The notes under the pieces were generated by a model. The model did not search any database, was not told the origin of the DNA, and saw only the letters and a program-made list of their open reading frames with translations. The position numbers were made by a program, and so were the translations under genes. Shown piece by piece: positions 1 through 8,203 of a stretch of DNA of 64,000 bases. This DNA comes from Neptunicella marina (GTDB taxonomy: Bacteria > Pseudomonadota > Gammaproteobacteria > Enterobacterales > Alteromonadaceae): contig NZ_JACNEP010000002.1 in assembly GCF_014270035.1 (NCBI RefSeq), positions 1-64,000 of the forward strand, in the 5' to 3' direction. Positions within the stretch are counted from its first letter, which is position 1. Every line of letters starts with the position of its first letter.

Positions 1-126
1 GCTAGTGCTCTTGTAGGTTTGGCGACTGATCAGATCGCTAAAAGCCATGAATGTTCAATTTTGTGGGGATTCTTCAGGTTCCAGACGAATTTGTCGAACC
101 TCGAGGGTTCTCATCCGTCGTCCACC
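1..126. other. Left edge, no gene assigned
   Basis: One forward frame stays open from base 1 to about 153, but it runs through the terminator hairpin at 127-168 and carries no motif that I recognise. The segment contains a GAACC/GGTTC hairpin near 93-112 and ends in a CCACCA-like string just before that hairpin. This could be the tail of a gene or of a stable RNA that begins outside the window, but neither could be assigned. Confidence 0.3.
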
Positions 127-168
127 AAAAAAGAAAAGGCCCATGCAAATGCATGAGCCTTTTCTTTT
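127..168 (-). terminator. Rho-independent terminator after tRNA-Ser
   Basis: The inverted repeat AAAAGAAAAGGC / GCCTTTTCTTTT encloses a short ATGCAAATGCAT core. Read on the minus strand it lies immediately past the CCA end of tRNA-Ser and finishes in a T-rich tail. The symmetrical A/T arms mean it could also stop transcripts arriving from the left on the plus strand. Confidence 0.75.
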
Positions 169-172
169 ATAA

Positions 173-263
173 TGGCGGTGAGGGAGGGATTCGAACCCTC
201 GTTAGGGATTAACCTAAACACACTTTCCAGGCGTGCGCCTTCAGCCAGCTCAGCCACCTCACC
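173..263 (-). tRNA. tRNA-Ser (anticodon GGA)
   Basis: The minus strand folds as a class II tRNA. The acceptor arm GGTGAGG pairs with CCTCACC, the G discriminator is followed by an encoded CCA, the anticodon loop reads CCTGGAAAG with anticodon GGA, and the long variable arm typical of serine tRNAs lies between the anticodon and T arms. The T loop carries GGTTCGAATCC. The length is 91 nt including CCA. Confidence 0.95.
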
Positions 264-306
264 AAATTCTGTAAGAACAACATCGAACTATGTTCTGAGG
301 GCGCGT

Positions 307-335
307 ATCTTATGGAATTCACCCTTTTATATCAA
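307..335 (-). promoter_or_regulatory. Promoter of tRNA-Ser
   Basis: On the minus strand a TTGATA -35 box is separated by 17 bp from a TAAGAT -10 box. A GC-rich discriminator (CGCGCCC) follows, as is usual for stringently controlled stable-RNA promoters. The predicted start lies about 35 bp before the tRNA 5' end. Confidence 0.65.
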
Positions 336-388
336 GCACTAATATCCTTTTAGGTTTAGTTTGAACGATAATTCATCAAACAAGGTTA

Positions 389-1447
389 TTAAGCGTTGCC
401 CTTAACCTGCATTTTTAATTGTTGAGCGAAATCAAGCATACGATCTAACGGAATTAACGCTTTATGACGTAATGCTTCATCTACAAAAATCTCATGGCCT
501 GAGCCATCCGTTAACGCACTCTCAATCGCTTGTAAGCCATTCATTGCCATCCAGGGACAATGTGCACAACTACGACAGGTTGCGCCATTACCGCCCGTTG
601 GTGCCTCAATAAAGGTTTTCTCTGGAGCAAGTTGTTGCATCTTATAAAAAATACCGCGATCAGTGGCGACAATAAAAGTCTCGTTATCCATTTTCTGGGA
701 AGCGGCAATCAACTGCGACGTTGAACCAACAGCATCGGCCATTTCAACAATATTTTGTGGCGATTCAGGGTGAACTAACACCGCAGCGTCAGGATATTGC
801 TGTTTTAGATTAGCCAGGGCTTTAGCTTTAAATTCGTCATGCACCACACAAGCCCCCTGCCACATCAACATATCTGCGCCGGTTTGTTTCTGAATATAAC
901 TTCCTAAATGGCGATCGGGCCCCCAGATAATCTTTTTACCTTCAGAATCAAGATGCTCAACAATCTCCAGCGCGATACTCGAAGTCACTACCCAGTCAGC
1001 ACGCGCTTTTACTGCAGCCGATGTATTGGCGTAGACCACCACAGTGTGATCTGGATGCGCATCGCAAAATTCACTAAATTCATCAACCGGACAGCCCAGA
1101 TCCAAAGAACAAGTTGCCTCGAGTGTTGGCATTAATACTTTTTTATTAGGGCTTAAAATTTTAGAGGTTTCCCCCATAAACTTCACACCAGCGACTATTA
1201 ACGTATCAGCTTGATGATCACGTCCAAATCTTGCCATTTCTAGAGAATCAGCCACACAACCATTGGTTTCTTCTGCTAACGCCTGAATTTCAGGGTCAGT
1301 ATAATAATGCGCGACCAACACAGCATTTTTTTCACGTAATAAAACTTTAATACGTTCTTTATATGCTTGTTTTTCCGCATCAGTTAGCGGTTGTGGTTTA
1401 GGAGGAAATGGATAATCCAGCATATCCAGATTAACGGCCTGATTCAT
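389..1447 (-). CDS. nadA: Quinolinate synthase NadA
   Basis: NadA condenses iminoaspartate with dihydroxyacetone phosphate to quinolinate in de novo NAD synthesis, using an oxygen-sensitive [4Fe-4S] cluster in the cytoplasm. Starting at the ATG at 1447 gives 352 residues and places the three cluster cysteines at 113, 200 and 297, the positions known in the E. coli enzyme. That agreement is why I prefer this start over the two upstream in-frame ones (1459, 1489). The conserved segments [20 protein letters not shown] and CRSCAHCPW are all visible. It sits downstream of the tol-pal block and the tRNA-Lys genes, as in enterics. No nadB or pnuC is adjacent. Confidence 0.97.
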   Translation of the reverse strand: MNQAVNLDMLDYPFPPKPQPLTDAEKQAYKERIKVLLREKNAVLVAHYYTDPEIQALAEETNGCVADSLEMARFGRDHQADTLIVAGVKFMGETSKILSPNKKVLMPTLEATCSLDLGCPVDEFSEFCDAHPDHTVVVYANTSAAVKARADWVVTSSIALEIVEHLDSEGKKIIWGPDRHLGSYIQKQTGADMLMWQGACVVHDEFKAKALANLKQQYPDAAVLVHPESPQNIVEMADAVGSTSQLIAASQKMDNETFIVATDRGIFYKMQQLAPEKTFIEAPTGGNGATCRSCAHCPWMAMNGLQAIESALTDGSGHEIFVDEALRHKALIPLDRMLDFAQQLKMQVKGNA

Positions 1448-1754
1448 GGTACAACTCATATAATAACGGAACCTTGCATTATACAGCATTCGCTAAAGCT
1501 TGGAAATCAAAGGCTTTAAGGCACAATTATATGAGTTAGATTTCTTTAGAATTACAAAATACGTCCTGTATTTTGCCTTGCGGGCCGCACACAAATGAGT
1601 ATGGAACTCATTTGAATAGCTTCAGCTAGCCTGCAAAGCAGGTGAGCTACATGGATGGTGCGAATAAAAGTGCGTTAAACAAATATTGTCTGGAACGATA
1701 TATAACAGCTTTAGCTGGCCTGCGAAGCAGGTGAATGACAGGATGTCATGAATA

Positions 1755-1847
1755 AAATTGTTCCAGACAATTTTTTCGTATCAGCTTCGCTGATTCTCAT
1801 CCAGATTAACATTGAAAATAAAATAAAGTGGTGGGTCGTGCTGGATT
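1755..1847. repeat. Tandem duplication, first copy (partner 1898-1990)
   Basis: These 93 bp recur at 1898-1990 with an offset of 143 bp and only two or so mismatches. The duplicated unit includes the DNA just downstream of the first tRNA-Lys and the first bases of its 3' end. The copy at 1755 ends abruptly inside the T arm, where the 40-bp palindromic unit begins. Confidence 0.85.
1829..1847 (-). pseudogene. tRNA-Lys 3' fragment
   Basis: These 19 bases are the CCA end, acceptor strand and part of the T arm of the same tRNA-Lys that occurs three times to the right. The fragment stops within the T-arm region at ...GGATT, where a palindromic repeat takes over with a short ATT overlap. It is a dead remnant of a fourth copy. 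Confidence 0.8.
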
Positions 1848-1971
1848 ACAAAATACGTCCTGTATTTTGCCCTGCGGGCCGCACTCAAGTGCGTTAAAAA
1901 TTGTTCCAGACAATTTTTTCGTACCAGCTTCGCTGATTCTCATCCAGATTAACATTGAAAATAAAAGAAAG

Positions 1972-2047
1972 TGGTGGGTCGTGCTGGATTCGAACCAGCG
2001 ACCAATTGATTAAAAGTCAACTGCTCTACCAACTGAGCTAACGACCC
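1972..2047 (-). tRNA. tRNA-Lys (anticodon TTT), copy 1
   Basis: This is a 76-nt class I tRNA with CCA encoded. The acceptor GGGTCGT pairs with ACGACCC, the D arm contains AGCTCAGTTGGTAGAGC, the anticodon loop is CTTTTAA with anticodon TTT, and the T arm is CTGGTTCGAATCCAG. The mature sequence is identical to the next two copies. It is last in the transcription direction. Confidence 0.97.
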
Positions 2048-2127
2048 ACTTAAACAACTTGGAAAGAATGTTGTATTGTGATTGCAACTGATTACTAACA
2101 AATCAAATTGCTGAAAATTACTAAGAG

Positions 2128-2203
2128 TGGTGGGTCGTGCTGGATTCGAACCAGCGACCAATTGATTAAAAGTCAACTGCTCTACCAACTGAGCTAACGA
2201 CCC
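2128..2203 (-). tRNA. tRNA-Lys (anticodon TTT), copy 2
   Basis: Same 76-nt tRNA-Lys as copies 1 and 3, including the encoded CCA. The spacer to copy 1 is 80 bp and unrelated to the spacer to copy 3, so only the tRNA bodies are kept identical. Confidence 0.97.
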
Positions 2204-2241
2204 ATCTTAATTAATTTTACTGACGCGCGAAACTGAGGGAG

Positions 2242-2317
2242 TGGTGGGTCGTGCTGGATTCGAACCAGCGACCAATTGATTAAAAGTCAACTGCTCTACC
2301 AACTGAGCTAACGACCC
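2242..2317 (-). tRNA. tRNA-Lys (anticodon TTT), copy 3 (promoter-proximal)
   Basis: Same 76-nt tRNA-Lys as copies 1 and 2. It is nearest the promoter at 2343-2370 and so is the first gene of the array to be transcribed. Enterics also carry lysine tRNAs between cpoB and nadA. Confidence 0.97.
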
Positions 2318-2342
2318 GCTCTGTCTGTCTCGACGGCGGCAT

Positions 2343-2370
2343 ATAATACTTATTTATGCCCTCGACGCAA
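2343..2370 (-). promoter_or_regulatory. Promoter of the tRNA-Lys array
   Basis: On the minus strand TTGCGT is followed after 16 bp by TATTAT and then a GC-rich stretch (GCCGCCG), which is the usual layout of stable-RNA promoters. It lies about 25 bp before the first tRNA-Lys. Confidence 0.6.
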
Positions 2371-2433
2371 CCTAAAACAAACAAAAATATCAGATAAGTG
2401 TTTAACTGCCGAAAATAGCATCAAAAAAGCCAG

Positions 2434-3198
2434 CTATTTGATATTTTTTAATCGACTCTCAGCAAGTTTAGCTGCGGTAGTGCCGGCATATTCGCTTACA
2501 ACCTGATTAAATAATTGCTCTGCTTCAGACAGATTATTTTGTTTTTGCGCAATCATGCCCAATTTCAAAATAGAATCTGCACGCTTAGTTGAATCAGTGT
2601 AGGTTGCAACCAAATAAGAGAATTTATTCTTAGCTTCAGACCAGTTTTGCTTGTTAAACAACAACTGTCCTAACCAATAATATGCATTTGCAGCATAGGA
2701 CGAGTCAGGATATTTTTGCAAAAAGGCTTCAAACATCGGAATAGCATCATCGTAACGCTTTTCCTTTAATATGAGGTTAACAGCCTGATCGTAAGCTTCG
2801 CTCTCACCTGCAACCGGATCAGGCGCAGCTGGCGTCGTAGACGCAGGAGAGCCATCAGGTACAGGTAACATTGGAGTTAAAGCAGGTTTTTTCTGCATAA
2901 CAGACTCTATGCGCTTATCAATTTCCTGATAAAGCTCACGTTGCCGTTCCAGAATCTGCTCAAGTTTATGAGTGTGTAGTTCAACAGAACCTCGCAGCTC
3001 GTTTACTTCATTCTGCACAGAATCAAGCTGCTGCTGCATTTGCTGTTGCATTTGGGTTCGGGTACCAACCATTCTCTCTAAAGTAGAAAGACGCTGTTCC
3101 AGATTACCACCATTAACGTCCACAACGGGTGCAGGCCCTGCACTTATTGCAGAGCCTGAAACCAACAAGGACAACAAAACAAGGGTGTTTTTGCTCAT
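2434..3198 (-). CDS. cpoB: Cell division coordinator CpoB (YbgF)
   Basis: CpoB is a periplasmic protein that links the Tol machinery to PBP1B during septal peptidoglycan synthesis. The 254 residues show a signal peptide (about 1-20), a Gln-rich coiled-coil trimerisation segment (about 28-95), a Pro/Ala linker (about 105-132) and tetratricopeptide-type helices to the end (YDQAVNLILKEKRYDDAIPM, YYWLGQLLFNKQNWSEAKN). The gene begins 9 bp after pal and is the last of the tol-pal operon. The length is normal for the family. Confidence 0.95.
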   Translation of the reverse strand: MSKNTLVLLSLLVSGSAISAGPAPVVDVNGGNLEQRLSTLERMVGTRTQMQQQMQQQLDSVQNEVNELRGSVELHTHKLEQILERQRELYQEIDKRIESVMQKKPALTPMLPVPDGSPASTTPAAPDPVAGESEAYDQAVNLILKEKRYDDAIPMFEAFLQKYPDSSYAANAYYWLGQLLFNKQNWSEAKNKFSYLVATYTDSTKRADSILKLGMIAQKQNNLSEAEQLFNQVVSEYAGTTAAKLAESRLKNIK

Positions 3199-3207
3199 CC
3201 TGTTATC

Positions 3208-3762
3208 TTAGTTTTGGTAAACCAAAACCCCACGACGGTTCTCAGCAAACGCTGCTTCAGTGTGAGCAGGATTCACTGGTTTTTCTTCACCGTAAGAAAC
3301 AACAGAAATCTGACTTGGGCTTACACCAGCATTTTGCAGGTAAGTAGCAACAGATTTCGCACGACTTTCACCCAAAGAAATGTTGTATTCTGGTGTACCG
3401 CGCTCGTCACAGTGACCTTCAATTACAACATTTACATTGTGGTGCTTCACTAAAAATGCAGCGTGTTTATCCAAAATTGAATAAGCATCTGAACGCAACG
3501 TGGCACGGTCAAAATCAAAATAAACCACCTGTTCTTGTTGCATCAGCATATTTTTGTCTTCACGCAGCTGCTCTTCTGGGCTCATTGTTTTTTCAATTGC
3601 ACCAACCTGAACACCTGAATCCTGTGATTGAGAAGAAGATTGTGCCGCAGCATCGGCATTAGTATCAGCTTGTTCCTGAACACCGGAATTAGAAGAACAT
3701 GCCATCATGGTCATCACCGGTAACGCAATAATTAAGCCTTTTAACACTTTGTTAAGTTGCAT
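3208..3762 (-). CDS. pal: Peptidoglycan-associated lipoprotein Pal
   Basis: Pal is an outer-membrane lipoprotein that binds peptidoglycan non-covalently and is recycled to the septum by TolB and the TolQRA motor. The 184 residues carry a lipoprotein signal with the acylated Cys at position 22 (VMTMMAC), a Ser/Gln/Ala-rich linker, and an OmpA-like domain from about residue 75 containing VVIEGHCDERGTPEYNISLG, the diaminopimelate-binding region. It lies between tolB and cpoB. Confidence 0.97.
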   Translation of the reverse strand: MQLNKVLKGLIIALPVMTMMACSSNSGVQEQADTNADAAAQSSSQSQDSGVQVGAIEKTMSPEEQLREDKNMLMQQEQVVYFDFDRATLRSDAYSILDKHAAFLVKHHNVNVVIEGHCDERGTPEYNISLGESRAKSVATYLQNAGVSPSQISVVSYGEEKPVNPAHTEAAFAENRRGVLVYQN

Positions 3763-3846
3763 CCTGTAGATCCTTATCGTTATTCAAGTTGTTTATTTAA
3801 TTATCATTGCTATCCAGCTACGGATAATACTGAATAGTGTCATACG

Positions 3847-5208
3847 TTATCGTAAAAAGGGTGACCAGCTCGGTGACTTCACTTGCCCATTTGCCGCGGG
3901 GAGTCTCGCTTTGAAACGCCCATCAAGTGACACTAACGACAACACCTGCTTTCCACCATCTAACGTACTGTACATGATCATACTACCGTTTGGCGCAATG
4001 CTTGGCGACTCGTCCAATTCGGTTCTGGTTAGAACCTGCATTGCCCCAGACTGAATATCTAATCTAGCGATACGGTAATCGCCTCTTGTTCGATTAACCA
4101 ATACCAGCTGACGACCATCCGGTGTAAAGGTCCCTCCCAGATTCATTTCGCCGTCAAAAGTCAGACGCCTGACTTGTCCTGATGCTAAATTTACTCGATA
4201 AATCTGTGGTTTACCACCCCGTTCCGAACTAAAAATGATGCTTTTACCATCAGGTGCCCAGGCTGGCTCTGTATCAATATTGCGGTTTTTAGTTAAACGG
4301 CGCATTTGTTTGCTGGCAAGGTCCATTACATACAATTCAGAATTACCATCTTTCGACAACACCATAGCCAGTTGTTTGCCATCTGGAGAGAAAGCGGGCG
4401 CACCGTTTATTCCAGGAAATGAGGTCAAGCGCTCACGCTGCATGGTATAGATATCCTGCATAAAAATTTCAGAGCGTTTATTTTCGAAACTGACATACGC
4501 CAGTTTATTACCATCGGGCGACCAGGCGGGTGACATTAATGGTTCACGCGAACGTAATAACACAGACTCATTAGCACCATCGTAGTCAGCAACGACTAAT
4601 TGATAGGGATACTCATTTGTCGCACGATCCCGCACAATCACATAAGAAATACGAGTTAAGAAAGCCCCACGAATACCGGTTAATTTTTCAAAAATAATAT
4701 CGCTGATACGGTGCGCATATTGACGAAACTGATTGCCGTTAATTACCGTTTTACGACTATCTAAAATATGATCATTTGATTTTACCAGACGACCATTACT
4801 TAACATTTGCGCCTGACCACCGGTGATCTGACCACGTAAAACATCAACCAGTTCAAAGCTCACGGCATAGCGGTCAATTGAAACTTCCTCAATTTTCCCC
4901 ACCACCACGGCCTCCACCCCGGCAGATGCCCAGGCCGCATAATCGATATCACCATCTTCACCGGGGAATTGTGGCATATGTGCCGGATTCATCGGATTAA
5001 ATTTACCACTGCGGCGTAAATCAGCAGACACCACATCGGCTAAGGTTCCGGGTAACTGGCCTTGCCCAACAAATTTAAAAGGGACAACCGCTATTGGCCG
5101 GGCTGAATCAACCCCTTCAGTGATCACAATTTCCAAGGCAGCAAAACTGCTTACACTAAATAAGCTCAGTATTAATACACTCAGTCTCACAAAGGGTTTG
5201 AACATCAT
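3847..5208 (-). CDS. tolB: Tol-Pal periplasmic protein TolB
   Basis: TolB is a periplasmic beta-propeller that shuttles between Pal and TolA. The 453 residues comprise a signal peptide (1-23), the N-terminal alpha/beta domain (about 25-165) and a six-bladed propeller with repeated SPDGxxL motifs (for example [17 protein letters not shown] and [16 protein letters not shown]). The start codon overlaps the tolA stop as ATGA, so translation is probably coupled. A second ATG follows directly. Confidence 0.97.
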   Translation of the reverse strand: MMFKPFVRLSVLILSLFSVSSFAALEIVITEGVDSARPIAVVPFKFVGQGQLPGTLADVVSADLRRSGKFNPMNPAHMPQFPGEDGDIDYAAWASAGVEAVVVGKIEEVSIDRYAVSFELVDVLRGQITGGQAQMLSNGRLVKSNDHILDSRKTVINGNQFRQYAHRISDIIFEKLTGIRGAFLTRISYVIVRDRATNEYPYQLVVADYDGANESVLLRSREPLMSPAWSPDGNKLAYVSFENKRSEIFMQDIYTMQRERLTSFPGINGAPAFSPDGKQLAMVLSKDGNSELYVMDLASKQMRRLTKNRNIDTEPAWAPDGKSIIFSSERGGKPQIYRVNLASGQVRRLTFDGEMNLGGTFTPDGRQLVLVNRTRGDYRIARLDIQSGAMQVLTRTELDESPSIAPNGSMIMYSTLDGGKQVLSLVSLDGRFKARLPAANGQVKSPSWSPFLR

Positions 5209-6014
5209 AGCTCCGGTTCTACTGTTAAATTGATATTACGTAATTGTTCATATATATCCGGCTCTGATGATACCGGTAAGGTTTCCGATTTCAATACCGC
5301 TCGTCGTGCTGCTTCGCAAACGATTGGGTCACCGCCTAAAACTTGTACACTGGTTACGAAACCTGTTGTCGCTAAACGAATATTCAAACGACACTTTTTA
5401 CCATTCATCGAGTCATCCACCAATAAATTGCGTTGAATGGTGGTGTAGATTAACGACTTATACTTCTCTACCTCTGACAACACTTGCTGACTACGCGCTC
5501 TTTGACGTGCGGCCATTTCTGCCTGTAATTGCTCAGCCATTATTTTTTCCTGCCGCGCTTGTTCCTCAGCCGCTTTTCTCTTGCGTTCAGCTTCTGCTTT
5601 TTCACGTTTTTTCTTTTCTTCTAATTCTTTTGCTTTACGCGCCTCTTCTTTATCACGTTTTATTTTTTCCTGACGCTCGCGTTCACGCTTTTCTGCAGCT
5701 TCTTTTTCTTTACGCTTTTTTTCCTTCGCCTGAGCCGCTATACGTTCCTTACGTTTTTGTTCTGCCACCCGACGACGTTCCGCTTCCTGAACTTTCCGCT
5801 GCGCTTCTTCCCTTGCTTCACGTTTGACATCCTCACGTTTTTGACGTTGTTGCTCGACCGTTTTTGCATCAACCACCACGGCTTTTACGATTGGCATGGA
5901 TAATTCGGCTGGTTTTTGTGGTGTAGAGCTGATATCAACACTTAACATCAGCAGAGTCACAATCACAACATGTAATAAAGCCGATTTCCAAATCGAGCCT
6001 GATAATGCACTCAT
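5205..6014 (-). CDS. tolA: Cell envelope protein TolA
   Basis: TolA spans the periplasm and passes proton-motive energy from TolQR to TolB and Pal. The 269 residues have one membrane anchor near the N terminus (about 11-29), a long Lys/Glu/Arg/Ala-rich helical stalk (about 50-180) and the C-terminal TolA domain III (about 185-269). The composition of the stalk makes long spurious antisense frames. The stalk is shorter than in E. coli (269 against about 421 residues in total). Confidence 0.95.
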   Translation of the reverse strand: MSALSGSIWKSALLHVVIVTLLMLSVDISSTPQKPAELSMPIVKAVVVDAKTVEQQRQKREDVKREAREEAQRKVQEAERRRVAEQKRKERIAAQAKEKKRKEKEAAEKRERERQEKIKRDKEEARKAKELEEKKKREKAEAERKRKAAEEQARQEKIMAEQLQAEMAARQRARSQQVLSEVEKYKSLIYTTIQRNLLVDDSMNGKKCRLNIRLATTGFVTSVQVLGGDPIVCEAARRAVLKSETLPVSSEPDIYEQLRNINLTVEPEL

Positions 6015-6015
6015 A

Positions 6016-6444
6016 CTATTTTTTCTGTTCCGGAGAATCCGTCATTAAACCCACAGAAGGTACGCCCGCTCGCTGCAATAACACCATCAGTTGTACGACC
6101 TGATCGTATGCCACGGCCCCATCTCCCTTAACTACCACAGGTATTTCAGGATCTTTTTGCAATTGTCTGGCAACTAACGTAGCTAAATCTTCCGCAGACA
6201 TGGGTTTATCCTGACTGTCACCCACACTCAAATAATACTGGCCTTCCGCATCAACAGTCGCGATAAGTGGCGGTTTACTCTCATCTTTTAATGGCTCCGC
6301 GGACGCCTTGGGTAAATCGACTTTGACCCCTTGAGTAACCAGTGGAGCCGTTACCATGAAAATAATCAACAACACCAACATCACATCGATGTATGGCACC
6401 ACGTTAATTTCAGAAACAGGCTTGCGCTTTTTACGGATATACAT
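6016..6444 (-). CDS. tolR: Tol motor subunit TolR
   Basis: TolR is an ExbD/TolR-family inner-membrane subunit. The 142 residues have a single transmembrane helix (about 15-38) with the conserved proton-path aspartate at residue 20 in VVPYIDVMLVLL, and a periplasmic domain. It lies 3 bp after tolQ and 1 bp before tolA. Confidence 0.97.
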   Translation of the reverse strand: MYIRKKRKPVSEINVVPYIDVMLVLLIIFMVTAPLVTQGVKVDLPKASAEPLKDESKPPLIATVDAEGQYYLSVGDSQDKPMSAEDLATLVARQLQKDPEIPVVVKGDGAVAYDQVVQLMVLLQRAGVPSVGLMTDSPEQKK

Positions 6445-6447
6445 TTA

Positions 6448-7143
6448 TTACCCCTCGCGCACTGTGCCTTCAGATGACAAGGTCTGACGATGTAAAATGC
6501 TGGAGAATTCTTCCATAAAGTTACTGTAGTTGTTTTCCAGTTTTTCAACCTGATGGCTAAAGCGGTTATAAGCAATAACAGCCGGAATGGCTGCAAACAA
6601 GCCCATAGCGGTAGCAATCAATGCCTCGGCAATACCCGGAGCAACCATGGCCAACGTTGCCTGTTGCACTTCACCCAAAGCAATAAATGCCGTCATAATG
6701 CCCCAAACTGTGCCAAACAAACCAATGTATGGACTGATAGAACCAGCCGTAGCCAGAAACGCCAGATTTTTTTCCAGTTCATCAATTTCGCGCGAGAGCG
6801 CAACACGCATTGCCCGATAGGTACCATCCATAACTGCATTTGAGGGTGTTGTTGGGCTTTTACGTAAGCGGATAAACTCCTTAAACCCCGCACAGAATAA
6901 ACTTTCCATACCCAAAATTACCTGGCGTGCGGAAATTTCCTGATACAAGCGATTGAGGTCAACACCGGACCAAAATTTATCTTCGAACTTACGCATTTCC
7001 CGTTGCGCATTACCTAGCGTTTTACTGCGCTGGAAAATAAATGCCCAGGATACAATCGAAGTAAGCAATAAAATTAACATTACCAGTTTTACCAGCAAAC
7101 TGGCTTGCCAGAATAAATCAAAAAAAGATAATTCAGCAGACAC
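6448..7143 (-). CDS. tolQ: Tol motor subunit TolQ
   Basis: TolQ is the ExbB/MotA-family proton-channel subunit of the Tol motor. The 231 residues contain three transmembrane segments (about 12-35, 130-155 and 165-190). The signature stretch [19 protein letters not shown] precedes helix 2. The start codon is GTG and lies within the last codons of ybgC (11-bp overlap), so expression probably depends on ybgC translation. Confidence 0.96.
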   Translation of the reverse strand: MSAELSFFDLFWQASLLVKLVMLILLLTSIVSWAFIFQRSKTLGNAQREMRKFEDKFWSGVDLNRLYQEISARQVILGMESLFCAGFKEFIRLRKSPTTPSNAVMDGTYRAMRVALSREIDELEKNLAFLATAGSISPYIGLFGTVWGIMTAFIALGEVQQATLAMVAPGIAEALIATAMGLFAAIPAVIAYNRFSHQVEKLENNYSNFMEEFSSILHRQTLSSEGTVREG

Positions 7144-7540
7144 GCAGGAGTTCCTCTCTTATATGGCTTGGTATCGCGATCGCTCGCATTTTGGCTAAAT
7201 CAACACATGCGATATGAATGGTCGCATCCACCAAAAGTTCATTTTGTTGATTGAATATTTGCTGATGAAAAACAAGACTGGCTTTTTTTAACTGAACAAT
7301 TCGGGAACGAATAACCAACTGCGCATTAAATACCGCAGCTCTGAGATTATCCATATTTACCTGCCTTACGACAAAGCCGATATGACGGGTTAATAGTTCG
7401 TCCTGCTCAATACCTAACTCCCTTAACCATTCTGTGCGAGCTCGCTCCAAAAACTTAAGGTAGTTGGCGTAATAAACTATGCCACCAGCATCCGTATCTT
7501 CATAATAGACCCGGACACTGAATTCGTGTTCATCCCTCAT
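7133..7540 (-). CDS. ybgC: Acyl-CoA thioesterase YbgC (hot-dog fold)
   Basis: YbgC is a cytoplasmic 4-hydroxybenzoyl-CoA-thioesterase-family enzyme that opens tol-pal operons and acts on acyl-CoA/ACP thioesters. The hallmark [20 protein letters not shown] contains the active-site Asp. I chose the ATG at 7540 (135 residues). An upstream in-frame TTG at 7555 would add five residues and has no clear ribosome-binding site. It is the first gene of the tol operon. Confidence 0.93.
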   Translation of the reverse strand: MRDEHEFSVRVYYEDTDAGGIVYYANYLKFLERARTEWLRELGIEQDELLTRHIGFVVRQVNMDNLRAAVFNAQLVIRSRIVQLKKASLVFHQQIFNQQNELLVDATIHIACVDLAKMRAIAIPSHIREELLRVC

Positions 7541-7993
7541 ACAATCTGACGTCAACCATGTTAATTAACACAAGGTAACATATATTTATTCGCTTGTGAG
7601 TAGCCAGTTACCGATGATTTTATACTGATTAACTTGAATAAATTATGAATATTTATGCATATTCAATAGAAACGCCTAAAAAGCGATAAAAGTTTTTAAT
7701 AAAAATTATGTAAAAAGAAAGGCTTAGTTAGATAATCATCCTCTTATGTTAGCGCTAACTTAATCAAATACCTCACATTTAGATACATTGCGTTAACAAG
7801 TTCATATAAAACATTTACAAAATCACAGATTTAGCAAAACTATTTCTAATGGAATAATAATTAACCACCCGTGCGGACTTGATCATAATAATGCATTTTT
7901 AAAGGGTTTAAATAAAACCAATAGACTTAAATAAAGCTTGATAAAATAATTATGGATTAGATTTTCTAATGACAAAAATGTAATTTTTCTCAA
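7541..7993. other. AT-rich intergenic gap, no gene
   Basis: This stretch lies between the tol operon start and a candidate small RNA. It is strongly AT-rich, with stops in all frames. The one clear object is the 12-bp perfect palindrome GTTAGCGCTAAC at 7748-7759, which resembles LacI-family operators. The tol operon promoter should also lie here, but I cannot pick it with confidence. Confidence 0.6.
7748..7759. promoter_or_regulatory. Perfect palindrome, LacI-type operator candidate
   Basis: GTTAGCGCTAAC is a perfect 12-bp palindrome with the central CG step characteristic of LacI/GalR-family operators. It is about 280 bp upstream of the candidate sRNA start and about 210 bp upstream of ybgC, so its target is unclear. 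A chance occurrence is possible. Confidence 0.35.
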
Positions 7994-8021
7994 TTGATGA
8001 GAATTTATTCGCCACTATAAT
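7994..8021 (+). promoter_or_regulatory. Promoter of candidate small RNA
   Basis: TTGATG and a consensus TATAAT are spaced by 16 bp on the plus strand. No protein-coding frame starts downstream before the terminator at 8148-8174. Confidence 0.65.
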
Positions 8022-8027
8022 GACACT

Positions 8028-8174
8028 CGTTTTCTGAGCTAGCGCAACGATGGGTAACCATCATAGCCAGATTCCCTGCTTTATCCTTCTTGCGATAAAC
8101 AGACATGTTCCCTGGAATTGTAATTCCCTTATCAACTTTGTTGTTTTGCCCGCTCATTGAGCGGGCTTTTTTTT
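8028..8174 (+). ncRNA. Candidate small RNA, about 147 nt
   Basis: This is a free-standing transcription unit: a strong promoter at 7994-8021 and a textbook terminator at the end, with no open frame between. The predicted RNA has a GATGG/CCATC hairpin (about 8050-8063), a GGAATT/AATTCC hairpin (about 8114-8127) and the terminator stem. Single-stranded TTCCCT runs lie between them; such C-rich segments can pair with Shine-Dalgarno sequences. I do not recognise it as 6S, Spot 42, GcvB, CsrB or another well-known family. The neighbouring genes are both on the minus strand, so it is not a leader. Confidence 0.6.
8148..8174 (+). terminator. Rho-independent terminator of the small RNA
   Basis: The stem GCCCGCTC/GAGCGGGC with a short loop is followed by eight T residues on the plus strand only. 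The minus-strand reading has no T tract, so it does not serve the molybdenum hydroxylase operon. Confidence 0.85.
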
Positions 8175-8203
8175 GCTTAAAATGACGCAGCGTATACCAA
8201 TTT

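Larger units (their letters stand above)
1448..1971. repeat. Intergenic patch of short palindromic repeats
   Basis: No gene is seen here. The patch holds two copies of a 40-bp unit at 1551-1590 and 1845-1884. Each copy contains a perfect hairpin (CAAAATAC, 5-nt loop, GTATTTTG). Two CCTGC/GCAGG mini-hairpins lie near 1631 and 1720. TTGTCTGGAAC at about 1685 is inverted relative to GTTCCAGACAA at about 1760 and 1903. Small interspersed palindromes have evidently accumulated and recombined beside the tRNA array. Confidence 0.7.

Noticed and set aside
1-153. Possible tmRNA or other stable RNA tail at the left edge (CCACCA-like end before a terminator)
   Set aside because: The T-arm pairing is poor and the body does not follow tmRNA or tRNA structure. 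Too little sequence is present to assign.
1949-2188. Open frame on the minus strand running through two tRNA-Lys genes
   Set aside because: Its peptide is the repeated translation of tRNA sequence and spacers, a well-known artefact. The tRNAs explain the DNA fully.
5267-5827. 186-codon plus-strand frame inside tolA
   Set aside because: It is the antisense of the Lys/Glu-rich TolA stalk. Its composition (Leu, Pro, Phe) is that of a shadow and no start signal is present.
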